Source: Ideonella alba (GTDB lineage: Bacteria; Pseudomonadota; Gammaproteobacteria; Burkholderiales; Burkholderiaceae_C). Taken from it: DNA of 64,000 nucleotides. The notes beneath the pieces are model-generated. The model saw only the letters and a list, made by a program, of their open reading frames with translations, did no database searches and was not told where the DNA came from. A program made the translations under genes and the position numbers. The DNA lies in contig NZ_JAGQDF010000009.1 in the NCBI RefSeq assembly GCF_018069875.1, forward strand, positions 165,393 to 229,392, in the 5' to 3' direction. Below, piece after piece: positions 1-7,416 of the stretch (its first letter is position 1; the number at the start of each line of letters is the position of its first letter).

Positions 1-16
1 TGTCGGAGCAGGCGCC

Positions 17-1000
17 TCAGTTCAGCGGCACGGCGCCGACCAGGTTGCGCTTTTCCAGTGTCCACTGGTGCAGCGAGCCGTCGTAGAGGCTGGCGCGGCT
101 GTTGCCCAGCAACTCGGAGAGCACGAACCACGGGCCCGACGACAGGTGGCCGCTGTTGCAGTAGGTGATGGCCGGTGCGGCGGGGTCGATGCCCTGGGCG
201 CTCATCAGGCCCTTGTAGGTCGCCGGGCTCATGAAGCTCACCACGCCGTTGGCCGACTTCAGCAGCAGGTCCGGGCTGTACAGACGGGCGCCCTCCAGGT
301 GGCCATAGGCGAACACATAGTCGCGCTTGGACAGGCCGTGGTACTGGCGGGCGTCGCGCGCGTCGACCAGCGTGGCCGACTTGCCGGCGATGGCCTTGGC
401 CACATCGTCTGACGTGGCGAAATAGCGGCCGCTGCGATCGTCCGTGGCCTTCCAGTTGCCGCTGCGGGGTGCCGCGGCCTCGGTGCTGACGGCGCGGCCG
501 TCCAGCGCCCACTGGGCGATGCCGCCGTCGAGCACGGCGATCTGGTCCTCGCCATAGACCTTGAACTGCCAGTAGACACGCAGCGCGTCGTCCACGTCGG
601 CGGCCTCGGTGCCCAGCGGCACCAGCACGATCGGCTTGCCAGCGTCGATGCCCGCGGCCTGCACCGCCTTCTCGAAACCCTCCTTCTCGGGAATCATGTA
701 CTTGACCATCTGCTCGCCGATGCGGCGCTCGACGCGCATGGTCTTCATGTCGATCAGGCGCGAGCCGGGCACGTGACCGCCGGCCTCGACCACGGTCTTC
801 CTGCCGGCCTTGTCGGTCTCGATCTCGGGGGCACTGGTGTAGGTCTTGGGGTTGGAGCGGACGTCAACCACCTGGACTTTGTCGAGGTTGTCGGCCAGCC
901 AGGCCGGGGTGACCAGCGGACCGGGCAGCACGCCGGCCTGGGCCCATTGAAGACCCAGGGCCAGCGCGGCGGCGGCCAGGATGCGGGTGAGGCGCTTCAT
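17..1000 (-). CDS. Periplasmic double-domain rhodanese (sulfurtransferase)
   Basis: 327 residues. A Lys/Arg N-terminus and hydrophobic stretch ending at a WAQAG cleavage site indicate Sec export. Two rhodanese domains follow (about 30-165 and 190-320). The C-terminal one carries the active-site loop CNSGHLSSG with the catalytic Cys; the matching loop of the N-terminal domain (VPLGTEAAD) has no Cys, as usual for two-domain thiosulfate sulfurtransferases. It should move sulfane sulfur from thiosulfate or persulfide in the periplasm. Its start codon overlaps the stop of the preceding gene by one base, so it is the last gene of a leftward operon with YeeE-type permeases, which supports a role in sulfur supply or oxidation. 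The exact acceptor is not evident. Confidence 0.92.
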   Translation of the reverse strand: MKRLTRILAAAALALGLQWAQAGVLPGPLVTPAWLADNLDKVQVVDVRSNPKTYTSAPEIETDKAGRKTVVEAGGHVPGSRLIDMKTMRVERRIGEQMVKYMIPEKEGFEKAVQAAGIDAGKPIVLVPLGTEAADVDDALRVYWQFKVYGEDQIAVLDGGIAQWALDGRAVSTEAAAPRSGNWKATDDRSGRYFATSDDVAKAIAGKSATLVDARDARQYHGLSKRDYVFAYGHLEGARLYSPDLLLKSANGVVSFMSPATYKGLMSAQGIDPAAPAITYCNSGHLSSGPWFVLSELLGNSRASLYDGSLHQWTLEKRNLVGAVPLN

Positions 1001-1644
1001 CAGTTGTCTCCTGGGGTGGGCGGGGGTATCCCCGCGAGTCGGGAAAGGGTGTGGGCGAGGTCGATCCGCTGCTCGGTGAGCACGTCGTGGCGGCGGTCCT
1101 CGAAGAAGTCGTCGGCATCGCGGCGCAGCAGGTGTCGCGCCACCACGGCGTCACGGCGGCGCAGCAGGGCCTTCAGGCCGCGGCGGTGGATCCAGACCAT
1201 CGCGCCCAGCCACCGCGCCACGGGGGCCAGACGGCCGGTGGTGCGAGGGGCGAAGCGGTCGATGTCGGCCGACAGGGCGGGTGCCCACTGCCATGTCTCG
1301 CCGGTCACCCAGCGATTGGTCGTGAACCAGCGCAGGGGCCATCCGCGGTCGTCCAGCGACAGGCCGGCGAGGTGGCTGAAGCGGCCATCCGGCCGCCGAG
1401 TGAAGAGATGGAAGTGGCCATGCTCCGCCGCCGGGCAGCGGCTGGAGCCGTGCAGGTGGTAGTAGAACTGCGAGCGGTTGTCGGCATCGATCACGTCGCC
1501 ACGGGGGTAGTGGCGCAGTGACTCGACCCGGCCGGCGCCGGCCAGTGCCGCCTGTGCCAGTCCCAGGCCGCGCCGGGCCAGTGCGAACTGCACGGCCACC
1601 AGTTCGGCGGCGGCGTCGGCAGGGGTGGCCCGGGCAGAAGTCAT
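1000..1644 (-). CDS. Uncharacterised conserved protein, resembles DUF6969 family
   Basis: 214 residues with no signal peptide or obvious membrane segment. The central part is rich in His, Tyr and Phe, with a block reading YYHLHG, then SRCP, then EHGHFHLF, which could bind a metal or cofactor, although no known catalytic motif is seen. I think this matches the DUF6969 group, from memory of the pattern only. It lies between the Cys-repeat peptide and the rhodanese in one operon, 22 bases after the former and overlapping the latter by one base. A function in sulfur handling is inferred only from this position. Confidence 0.75.
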   Translation of the reverse strand: MTSARATPADAAAELVAVQFALARRGLGLAQAALAGAGRVESLRHYPRGDVIDADNRSQFYYHLHGSSRCPAAEHGHFHLFTRRPDGRFSHLAGLSLDDRGWPLRWFTTNRWVTGETWQWAPALSADIDRFAPRTTGRLAPVARWLGAMVWIHRRGLKALLRRRDAVVARHLLRRDADDFFEDRRHDVLTEQRIDLAHTLSRLAGIPPPTPGDN

Positions 1645-1666
1645 GGGGCGGGCAGGGCAGGGCGGC

Positions 1667-1921
1667 TCAGCCCTTCTTGGGGGCGCAGGGATTGGCCGGG
1701 CCGCAAGGGTTGTCGCCCGACTTCTTGCGCTTCCTGGCCGGGCCGCAGGGGTTGCTGGGGCCGCAAGGATTGGCCGCCTTGGCTGGCGCGGCGGACGAGG
1801 CGGACGAGGCGGCCGCCTTGGGCGCAGGCGCCGTGTCGGCCGCGCGGGCGGCCGGGGCCACCAGGCCGGCGGCCAGCATCAGCGCGGGAAGGGTTTGGGC
1901 AAGGGTCTTTCGACGCGACAT
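1667..1921 (-). CDS. Small exported protein with NPCGP cysteine repeats
   Basis: 84 residues. The start at 1921 is chosen because AGGAG lies just upstream and a signal peptide follows (RRKTLAQTLPALMLAAGL, cleavage after ARA near residue 27). The mature part is an Ala/Pro/Ser spacer and then four Asn-Pro-Cys units: NPCGPSNPCGP, a basic linker ARKRKKSGD, and NPCGPANPCAP. The regular Cys spacing suggests binding of metal or carriage of sulfane sulfur or persulfide in the periplasm, but no such function is established. It lies between a YeeE permease half and an uncharacterised gene in the CsoR-operator-controlled operon. Longer in-frame readings upstream run into the permease gene on the same strand and are not needed. 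Confidence 0.8.
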   Translation of the reverse strand: MSRRKTLAQTLPALMLAAGLVAPAARAADTAPAPKAAASSASSAAPAKAANPCGPSNPCGPARKRKKSGDNPCGPANPCAPKKG

Positions 1922-1959
1922 GGGCACTCCTGGCGGGGATGAAAGGCGGGATTCGGGGG

Positions 1960-2580
1960 TCAGGTCCGGGTGAGTTCGTCGTCGGCGCCGGCCACCGCCT
2001 GTTCGGCGCTGACCGGGCCGCGGCCGCGGCGCTCCAGCCGGCCGCCGACGACGAAGACCGCCACCAGCGCGGCGGCCAGCAGGCCCAGCATCGCCAGGTC
2101 GGGCAGCCCGAAGGCATCGGCGAAGGTGTCGCCGCTGGGCAGTTCGCCCCAGCGGGTCAGCGATTCCAGCGAGGGGCCCCAGGCGGCGGCGAAGCCGAAG
2201 GTGCCCAGCACCAGGCCGGCAATGAAGAGCAGGGCATCGGCGCGGCCGGAGAACAGGCCCACGACCGAGGTGCCTGGGCAGTAGCCGCCCACCGCAAAGC
2301 CAATGCCGACCAGTGCGCCACCCACCGCGGCCGCGCCCAGGTAGGCGGCGGGCACGTACAGCGCATCCTCGGCCAGCAGCCCGGTGATGCGCAGCAGCCA
2401 CAGGCCCGCAGCGGCCACGACGATGGCGGTGAACATCACCTTGAAGACCGACCAGTCGTTCAGGCGGAACTGGGCGGTGAGCTTGCAGGGACTGCCGAAG
2501 CCGGCCCGCTCCAGCACCACCCCGAAGGCCAGACCACAGACCAGACCGGACCACATGCCGGCATCGTTCAGCGGCAGCAT
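1960..2580 (-). CDS. YeeE/YedE-family permease, C-terminal half (split transporter)
   Basis: 206 residues, membrane protein with about five hydrophobic segments. The start MLPLNDAGMW at 2580 is preferred over a longer reading because it lies one base after the stop of the upstream gene. Typical sulfur-transport (PF04143) features are seen: ERAGFGSPCKLTAQF near residue 26 and VGGYCPGTSVVGL near residue 100, each with a conserved Cys. YeeE/TsuA proteins carry thiosulfate through a relay of such cysteines. Together with the gene upstream it probably forms one two-subunit transporter equal to a full-length YeeE. Substrate is inferred: thiosulfate or another sulfane-sulfur compound. Confidence 0.88.
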   Translation of the reverse strand: MLPLNDAGMWSGLVCGLAFGVVLERAGFGSPCKLTAQFRLNDWSVFKVMFTAIVVAAAGLWLLRITGLLAEDALYVPAAYLGAAAVGGALVGIGFAVGGYCPGTSVVGLFSGRADALLFIAGLVLGTFGFAAAWGPSLESLTRWGELPSGDTFADAFGLPDLAMLGLLAAALVAVFVVGGRLERRGRGPVSAEQAVAGADDELTRT

Positions 2581-2581
2581 C

Positions 2582-3115
2582 TCAGATCCCCCGCACCAGC
2601 CGGCTGGCGAGCAGCCCGGCGGCAAAGAAGGTGGCCAGGAACACGAAGGCCGCCACAGCCAGGGTGGCGGCACCGGACAAGCCCAGGCCACTGGTGCAGC
2701 CCGCCGCGACGCGGGCCCCGACACCGGCGAGCGTGCCGCCCGCCAAAGCTGTCAGCGCGCGACGGCCCAGGCCGATGCTGCGCAGACCATCCAGTTGCAG
2801 GCGAAAGCGTCCGGCCTGCCAGGCCGACAGGCCGGCACCCAGCGCCACGCCGAGGACCTGCCAGGTGATCCACGAGGGCAGGGGGTTGCCGTTCTCCAGC
2901 AGCGGACCCAGGTAGCCATTGGCCGCCGTCGCCTGCGGAGCGATCACGCCACCCAGCCAGGCGCTCAGACGGGTGGAGGCCCCGGTGGCGCCCAGCCCGT
3001 GGCCGGTGAGCACGAAGGTGAGCAGCAGCACCAGGCCGAGAACGATGCCGGCCAGCAGCGGGTTCCAGAAAGGGCGCATGGCGTGCGGTGGCTTGGCGGC
3101 AGGGACAGCGTTCAT
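2582..3115 (-). CDS. YeeE/YedE-family permease, N-terminal half
   Basis: 177 residues, with a membrane segment near residues 15-40 and two more in the C-terminal half. The signature ARVAAGCTSGLGLSG (around residues 133-147) is the first Cys-containing YeeE motif. The next gene starts one base after its stop, so the two are co-translated halves of one transporter. It is the first gene of a leftward operon whose promoter overlaps a CsoR-type operator at 3133-3148. Two other YeeE systems exist in this window (10708-11817 and 22353-23459), both as single chains. Confidence 0.9.
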   Translation of the reverse strand: MNAVPAAKPPHAMRPFWNPLLAGIVLGLVLLLTFVLTGHGLGATGASTRLSAWLGGVIAPQATAANGYLGPLLENGNPLPSWITWQVLGVALGAGLSAWQAGRFRLQLDGLRSIGLGRRALTALAGGTLAGVGARVAAGCTSGLGLSGAATLAVAAFVFLATFFAAGLLASRLVRGI

Positions 3116-3132
3116 CGTGGCGGCTTGGCGTG

Positions 3133-3182
3133 ATACCCAATGGGGTATGACATCATACCGGCCAGTGACGACCCCATGTCAA
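3133..3182 (-). promoter_or_regulatory. Promoter with CsoR-family operator upstream of the split YeeE operon
   Basis: On the minus strand a perfect -35 TTGACA (3177-3182) is followed after 19 bases by TATGAT (3152-3157). The palindrome ATACCC-AATG-GGGTAT (3133-3148, plus-strand reading) begins three bases beyond the -10 and so covers the expected transcription start. This is the form of operator bound by CsoR/CstR-type repressors. The same 6-4-6 design occurs at 22267-22284. The matching repressor gene is at 15980-16318. Binding is inferred from sequence only. The 19-base spacing is longer than optimal. Confidence 0.72.
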
Positions 3183-3231
3183 GTCCGCGCCGACCCGCGG
3201 GCGGTTCGCAAGGCGACCTGTCTGGCCGCGA

Positions 3232-3540
3232 TCAGCCTGCCCGCAGCGGGCGCTGCAGACCTGTCGCCAGCTGGGCCATGGCGCCTCCGTTCATGGCCTG
3301 GCGGTAGCCCATCTGGCTCAGCACCGCGCAGGCAAAGGCCGATCGTGCCCCCGAGGCGCAGTAGACGATCAGTGGCTGCGCGAGGTCGGGCAGCAGGCGT
3401 GGCGCGGCGTGCTGGAGCTGGTCCAGCGGGAGGTGCAGTGCGCCGTCGATGTGGCCGCCGGCGAACTCGGCGGGCGTGCGGACGTCGAGCAGCACGGGCG
3501 GGGGTGCGGCGGTGCGGTCGTCAGGGTCGGCAGTGCGCAT
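3232..3540 (-). CDS. Single-domain rhodanese, cytoplasmic
   Basis: 102 residues with no signal peptide. Rhodanese fold features: LLDVRTPAEFAGGHIDGALHLPL near residues 17-37 and the active-site loop VYCASGARSAFA with catalytic Cys near residue 60. The loop CASGARS is typical of GlpE/YgaP-type single-domain sulfurtransferases. It is transcribed leftwards, divergent from the ArsR/sox cluster starting at 3620, and precedes the YeeE operon, which has its own promoter. It probably relays sulfane sulfur in the cytoplasm. The distal sequence MNGGAMAQLA is conserved in YgaP-type rhodanese domains. Confidence 0.9.
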   Translation of the reverse strand: MRTADPDDRTAAPPPVLLDVRTPAEFAGGHIDGALHLPLDQLQHAAPRLLPDLAQPLIVYCASGARSAFACAVLSQMGYRQAMNGGAMAQLATGLQRPLRAG

Positions 3541-3577
3541 GTCTCAGTGTTTCCACCAGTTTCGTGTCAGGAACATT

Positions 3578-3596
3578 CACATAATATCTGCATGTG
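3578..3596. promoter_or_regulatory. Candidate ArsR operator in the divergent rhodanese/sox promoter
   Basis: The 79-base gap between the divergent rhodanese and ArsR genes is AT-rich compared with its surroundings. It contains CACAT at 3578-3582 and ATGTG at 3592-3596, perfect inverted arms with a nine-base spacer, and several TATAAT-like hexamers. ArsR regulators of sox clusters normally repress their own divergent promoters, so this is the likely control region for soxCDYZAXB. The arms are short and no exact match to a published box is claimed. Confidence 0.4.
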
Positions 3597-3619
3597 CTTA
3601 TATCTCAATAGGCAGATTT

Positions 3620-3946
3620 GTGGATTCTTCTGAAGAGGACCGGGTGTTCGAACGCGCAGCAGAGCTGTTTGCCCTGCTGTCGACGCCGGTGCGCCTGCGG
3701 ATCGTCCACGACCTGATGGGCGGAGAACGCACCGTGAGCCAGTTGATCGAGAGCGTGGGCGCCAGCCAGCCCAACCTGTCGCAGCACCTGGCCACCCTGT
3801 ACCGCTGCGGCCTGCTGAGCCGACGCCGCGACGGCGTGCACATGCTCTACCGGATCGCCGGCGACCGCCTGGCGGCCCTGACCCAGTGGCTTGAGGCCCA
3901 GGCGGCGTCGCGCCCCCGGGGCCGCGAACCCAAGGAGACACCGTGA
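3620..3946 (+). CDS. ArsR-family transcriptional regulator of the sox cluster
   Basis: 108 residues if the GTG at 3620 is the start; it puts the ArsR domain at the right distance and leaves a 79-base promoter gap. Winged-helix features: ELFALLSTPVRLRIVHDL (alpha 1-2), then the recognition segment SQPNLSQHLATLYRCGLL and wing RRRDGVHMLYRI. It closely resembles the second ArsR protein of the window (15582-15947). It has only one Cys (residue 63), so the two-cysteine redox switch of SoxR/SqrR/BigR-type persulfide sensors is absent. Its stop overlaps the soxC start (GTGA), indicating translational coupling and a local regulatory role. Signal unknown. Confidence 0.9.
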   Translation: MDSSEEDRVFERAAELFALLSTPVRLRIVHDLMGGERTVSQLIESVGASQPNLSQHLATLYRCGLLSRRRDGVHMLYRIAGDRLAALTQWLEAQAASRPRGREPKETP

Positions 3947-5340
3947 CCCAAGACGATCGCATCCGTCTGCAACCCTTCCCCGCCGGGGGGCGGCTGCTGA
4001 AGGCGCCCGAGAACTTCCTCGATGCGCAAGGCATCCGCACCGTCTGGGCCGAGGCCAGGCAGGGGCGCCGCCATTTCATCCGCAGCGCTTTTGCGGCCGC
4101 GGCCGGCGCCAGCGCCGCTGGCGTCGCCCAGGCCACCTCGAACCCGGTGCCGGCCAGCGGGGGCGATGACAACATCCTGAACCTGCCCACCCACGCCACC
4201 ACGCTGGGTGAGGGCGTGGCCACGCAGCCTTACGGCCTGCCGTCGAAGTTCGAGGCCAACGTGGCCCGCCGCCAGAGCCCGGGCCTGTCGCAGACCACCC
4301 AGGCCTCGGTCGCCTTCGCGCCGCTGCAGTCGCTGTTCGGCATTGTCACGCCCAGCGGCCTGCACTTCGAGCGCCACCATCAGGGCTGGTACGACATCGA
4401 TCCGTCCAGGCACCGCCTGATGGTGCATGGCGCCGACGAGAAACTGGTCAGCAAGCCGCACGTCTTCACGATGGATGAGCTGATGCGGCTGCCCTCGGTG
4501 TCGCGCTTCCATTTCATCGAATGCGGCGCCAACACCTCGATCGAGTGGGGCAACGTGGCGGTGCCCACCGCGCAGTACACCCACGGCATGCTGTCGTGCA
4601 GCGAGTTCACCGGCGTGCCGCTGAAGCTGGTGCTGGACATGTGCGGTGTCGACGCCAGGCGCGGCCGCTTCGTGCTGGCCGAGGGCGGTGACGGCTCGGC
4701 GATGACCCGCACCATCCCGATGTCGCTGATCGAGAGCGGCGAGGTGCTGCTGGCCTGGGGCCAGAACGGCGAGATGCTGCGCCCCCAGCAGGGCTACCCG
4801 CTGCGCCTGGTGGTGCCGGGCGTGCAGGGCGTCAGCTGGGTCAAGTACCTGCGGCGCATCAAGGTGGGCGACCAGCCCTTCGGCACCAAGGACGAGGTGC
4901 TGGGCTACACCGACCTGATGCCCGACGGCACGCACCGCCAGTACAGCAGCCTGATGGAGGTCAAGAGCGTGGTCACCACGCCCTCGGGCGGCCAGGTGCT
5001 GCTGGACAAGGGCTTCTACAACATCAGCGGCCTGGCCTGGTCGGGCCGCGGCAAGATCAAGCGGGTCGACGTGTCAGTGGACGGTGGGCGCAACTGGCGC
5101 GAGGCGCGCCTGGAGACGCCGGTGATGTCGAAGTGCCTGACGCGCTTCAACCTCGACTGGGTCTGGGACGGCCAGCCCGCGCTGATCCAGAGCCGGGCCA
5201 CCGACGAGACCGGCCACACCCAGGCCACCTACCGCCAACTGCGCGCGGTGCGCGGCACCCGCTCGATCTACCACAACAACGCCATCCAGACCTGGCTGGT
5301 CGAGGCCAATGGTGAGGTGAAGAATGTCCAGCTGTCGTGA
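3943..5340 (+). CDS. soxC: Sulfane dehydrogenase molybdopterin subunit SoxC
   Basis: 465 residues. A twin-arginine signal (RRHFIRSAF, Arg 42-43) follows an unusually long cytoplasmic lead of about 40 residues, as is normal for SoxC. The sulfite-oxidase-type molybdopterin domain has FIECGANTSIEWG with the probable Mo-ligand Cys 193, then a dimerisation domain (about 340-440). SoxCD oxidises the SoxY-bound sulfane sulfur with release of six electrons, so its presence means thiosulfate can be taken fully to sulfate without stored sulfur. The GTG start overlaps the upstream ArsR stop by four bases, and soxD overlaps its 3' end by 17 bases. Confidence 0.97.
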   Translation: MTQDDRIRLQPFPAGGRLLKAPENFLDAQGIRTVWAEARQGRRHFIRSAFAAAAGASAAGVAQATSNPVPASGGDDNILNLPTHATTLGEGVATQPYGLPSKFEANVARRQSPGLSQTTQASVAFAPLQSLFGIVTPSGLHFERHHQGWYDIDPSRHRLMVHGADEKLVSKPHVFTMDELMRLPSVSRFHFIECGANTSIEWGNVAVPTAQYTHGMLSCSEFTGVPLKLVLDMCGVDARRGRFVLAEGGDGSAMTRTIPMSLIESGEVLLAWGQNGEMLRPQQGYPLRLVVPGVQGVSWVKYLRRIKVGDQPFGTKDEVLGYTDLMPDGTHRQYSSLMEVKSVVTTPSGGQVLLDKGFYNISGLAWSGRGKIKRVDVSVDGGRNWREARLETPVMSKCLTRFNLDWVWDGQPALIQSRATDETGHTQATYRQLRAVRGTRSIYHNNAIQTWLVEANGEVKNVQLS

Positions 5341-6457
5341 TCTGCGTTCCGGTGTCGCCGCGCTGGCCCTGGGCCTGGGCCTGGCGGCGCTGGCCCACGG
5401 CGCCAGCACCCCGGCGCCACCCAAGCCCGACGGCGGCCTGGCGCCGGTGTCCAGCGGCCTCTACAACGGCATCGGCCGCCCGGCCACCGAGCGGGAAATC
5501 GCCGCCTGGAACATCGACGTGCGCCCCGACCTGCAGGGCCTGCCCAAGGGGTCGGGGTCGGTCGCCCAGGGCCAGGACATCTGGGAATCCAAGTGCGCCG
5601 CCTGCCATGGCGTCTTTGGCGAGTCGCGCGAGTTCTTCAGCCCCATCGTCGGCGGCACCACCAAGGACGATGTCAAGACCGGCCGGGTGGCCCGCCTGCT
5701 CGACGAGGCCTACCCCGAGCGCACGGCGATGATGAAGCTCAGCTCGGTCTCCACCCTGTTCGACTTCATCAACCGGGCGATGCCCTGGAACGCGCCGAAG
5801 TCCCTGAAGACCGACGAGGTCTATGCGGTCGTGGCCTACATCCTGAATCTGGCCTACGTGCTGCCCGACGACTATGTGCTGTCGGACCGCAACATGGCCG
5901 AGGTGCAGAAGCTCATCCCCAACCGCAACGGCATGCAGACCCGCCATGGCCTGTGGCCGGGCAAGGAACTCGGTCACGGCAAGCCCGATGTGCAAGGATC
6001 GGCCTGCATGAAGGACTGTGCCACCGAGGTCAAGGTCGCGTCGCTGCTGCCTGAGTTCGCCCGCAACGCGCACGGCAACCTGGCCGATCAGCAGCGCATC
6101 GTCGGCGCGCAGTTGGGCGCCGACACCACCAGGCCCTCCGGGGCGCCTCGGGCGGCCGCGACGGCCGCAGCGAGCCCGGCGCCGGCCGCGGCGGCGACGC
6201 CAGCGCCGGCGATCGCGCTGCTCAGCAAGCACGGCTGCGTGGCCTGCCATGGCGTGGAGAACAAGATCGTCGGTCCGTCGCTGCGCGACGTGGCTGCGCG
6301 GCACGGCTCGCGGGCCGACGCCGTGGACTACCTGAGCGGCAAGATCCGCTCGGGAGGCGCAGGGCTATGGGGGGCGATCCCGATGCCAGCGCAGACCCTG
6401 TCGGAGAATGATGCCCAGAGCATTGCCCAATGGCTGGCGGCCGGCGCCAAGAAATGA
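5324..6457 (+). CDS. soxD: Dihaem cytochrome c subunit SoxD of sulfane dehydrogenase
   Basis: 377 residues with a signal peptide (cleavage near HGAS, residue 27). Two class I cytochrome c domains carry haem motifs CAACH (91-95) and CVACH (305-309), separated by an Ala/Pro-rich linker at about 268-297. It accepts electrons from SoxC and passes them to small cytochromes. The gene begins inside the end of soxC (17-base overlap), consistent with the fixed SoxC2D2 stoichiometry. A further Cys pair (CMKDC, 228-232) lies between the haem domains and may form a disulfide. Confidence 0.96.
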   Translation: MSSCRDLRSGVAALALGLGLAALAHGASTPAPPKPDGGLAPVSSGLYNGIGRPATEREIAAWNIDVRPDLQGLPKGSGSVAQGQDIWESKCAACHGVFGESREFFSPIVGGTTKDDVKTGRVARLLDEAYPERTAMMKLSSVSTLFDFINRAMPWNAPKSLKTDEVYAVVAYILNLAYVLPDDYVLSDRNMAEVQKLIPNRNGMQTRHGLWPGKELGHGKPDVQGSACMKDCATEVKVASLLPEFARNAHGNLADQQRIVGAQLGADTTRPSGAPRAAATAAASPAPAAAATPAPAIALLSKHGCVACHGVENKIVGPSLRDVAARHGSRADAVDYLSGKIRSGGAGLWGAIPMPAQTLSENDAQSIAQWLAAGAKK

Positions 6458-6549
6458 GTCGACCACCAGGGTCGACCGTCCTTTCAACCCTCGGGCTGGC
6501 GGCACCGGACAGCACCCGACACCCTCTGTTTCCATCCAAGGAGAAATCC

Positions 6550-7008
6550 ATGATCCATCGTCGTGACATGCTGGCGCACAGCGCCACCGTCGCCGGTCTG
6601 CTGGCCACCGCCGGTCTGGTCCCCACGGCAGCCCGCGCCAACTGGAACCAGCCGGCCTTCGATGCCAAGTCGATGGCCGAGGCCGTCAAGTCGCTGGGTG
6701 GCGCCGCGCCCACCGAGAGCAAGGACGTGGTGCTGACCGGCCCCGACATCGCCGAGAACGGCGCCGTGGTGCCGGTGGGTGCATCCACCAACCTGCCCGG
6801 TGTGAAGCGCCTGGCCATCCTGATCGAGAAGAACCCGTCGGCCCTGGCCGCGGTCTTCGAGGTCAGCGACGCGATCGACGCCAACATCGCCACCCGTGTG
6901 AAGATGGGCCAGTCGTCCAATGTGTACGCCGTGGCCATGATGGCCGACGGCAAGGTGCTCTACGCGACCAAGGAAATCAAGGTCACGCTCGGCGGCTGCG
7001 GCGGCTGA
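6550..7008 (+). CDS. soxY: Sulfur carrier protein SoxY
   Basis: 152 residues from the ATG at 6550, which is preceded by AAGGAG. The twin-arginine signal HRRDMLAHSATVAGLL exports the folded SoxYZ pair. The C-terminus is GGCGG, the flexible swinging arm whose Cys (150) carries the thiosulfate-derived sulfur through the Sox cycle. Internal segments such as FEVSDAIDANIATRVKMGQS are typical. It lies 92 bases after soxD and 48 before soxZ. An in-frame extension to 6430 would remove the export signal from the N-terminus and is rejected. Confidence 0.97.
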   Translation: MIHRRDMLAHSATVAGLLATAGLVPTAARANWNQPAFDAKSMAEAVKSLGGAAPTESKDVVLTGPDIAENGAVVPVGASTNLPGVKRLAILIEKNPSALAAVFEVSDAIDANIATRVKMGQSSNVYAVAMMADGKVLYATKEIKVTLGGCGG

Positions 7009-7056
7009 TCGACAGTCCCCCTTCCAGCGAATCCAAGCAATCCAGGAGAACACACC

Positions 7057-7368
7057 ATGGCAGATCCGATGCGCATCCGCGCCCAGTCCGCTGGCGACAA
7101 GACCACTGTGCGCGTGCTGATGAGTCACGAAATGGAAACCGGCCAGCGCAAGGACAGCGCCGGCAAGGTGATCCCCGCCTGGTTCATCCAGGAAGTCAGT
7201 GCCACCCTGAACGGCAAGCCGGTGCTCAGCGCCCAGTGGGGCCCGTCGGTGTCGAAGAACCCCTTCCTGCAGTTCAGCGTCAAGGGCGCCAAGGCCGGTG
7301 ACAAGGTGGCCGTCACCTGGACCGACAACAAGGGCGACAAGCGCACGGACGAAGCCACCGTGTCCTGA
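7057..7368 (+). CDS. soxZ: Sulfur carrier complex subunit SoxZ
   Basis: 103 residues without a signal peptide; SoxZ leaves the cytoplasm bound to Tat-exported SoxY. Family motifs include MRIRAQSAGDKTTVRVLMSH at the start, followed by METGQRKDSAGKVIPAWFI and a C-terminal VTWTDNKGDKRTDEATVS. AGGAGAA lies 8 to 14 bases before the ATG. It forms the heterodimer that docks the SoxY arm into SoxAX, SoxB and SoxCD. Confidence 0.97.
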   Translation: MADPMRIRAQSAGDKTTVRVLMSHEMETGQRKDSAGKVIPAWFIQEVSATLNGKPVLSAQWGPSVSKNPFLQFSVKGAKAGDKVAVTWTDNKGDKRTDEATVS

Positions 7369-7416
7369 GCCACGCAACCGCGCGCGACCCTTCCATCCAT
7401 GTCCCCAGGAGACACC

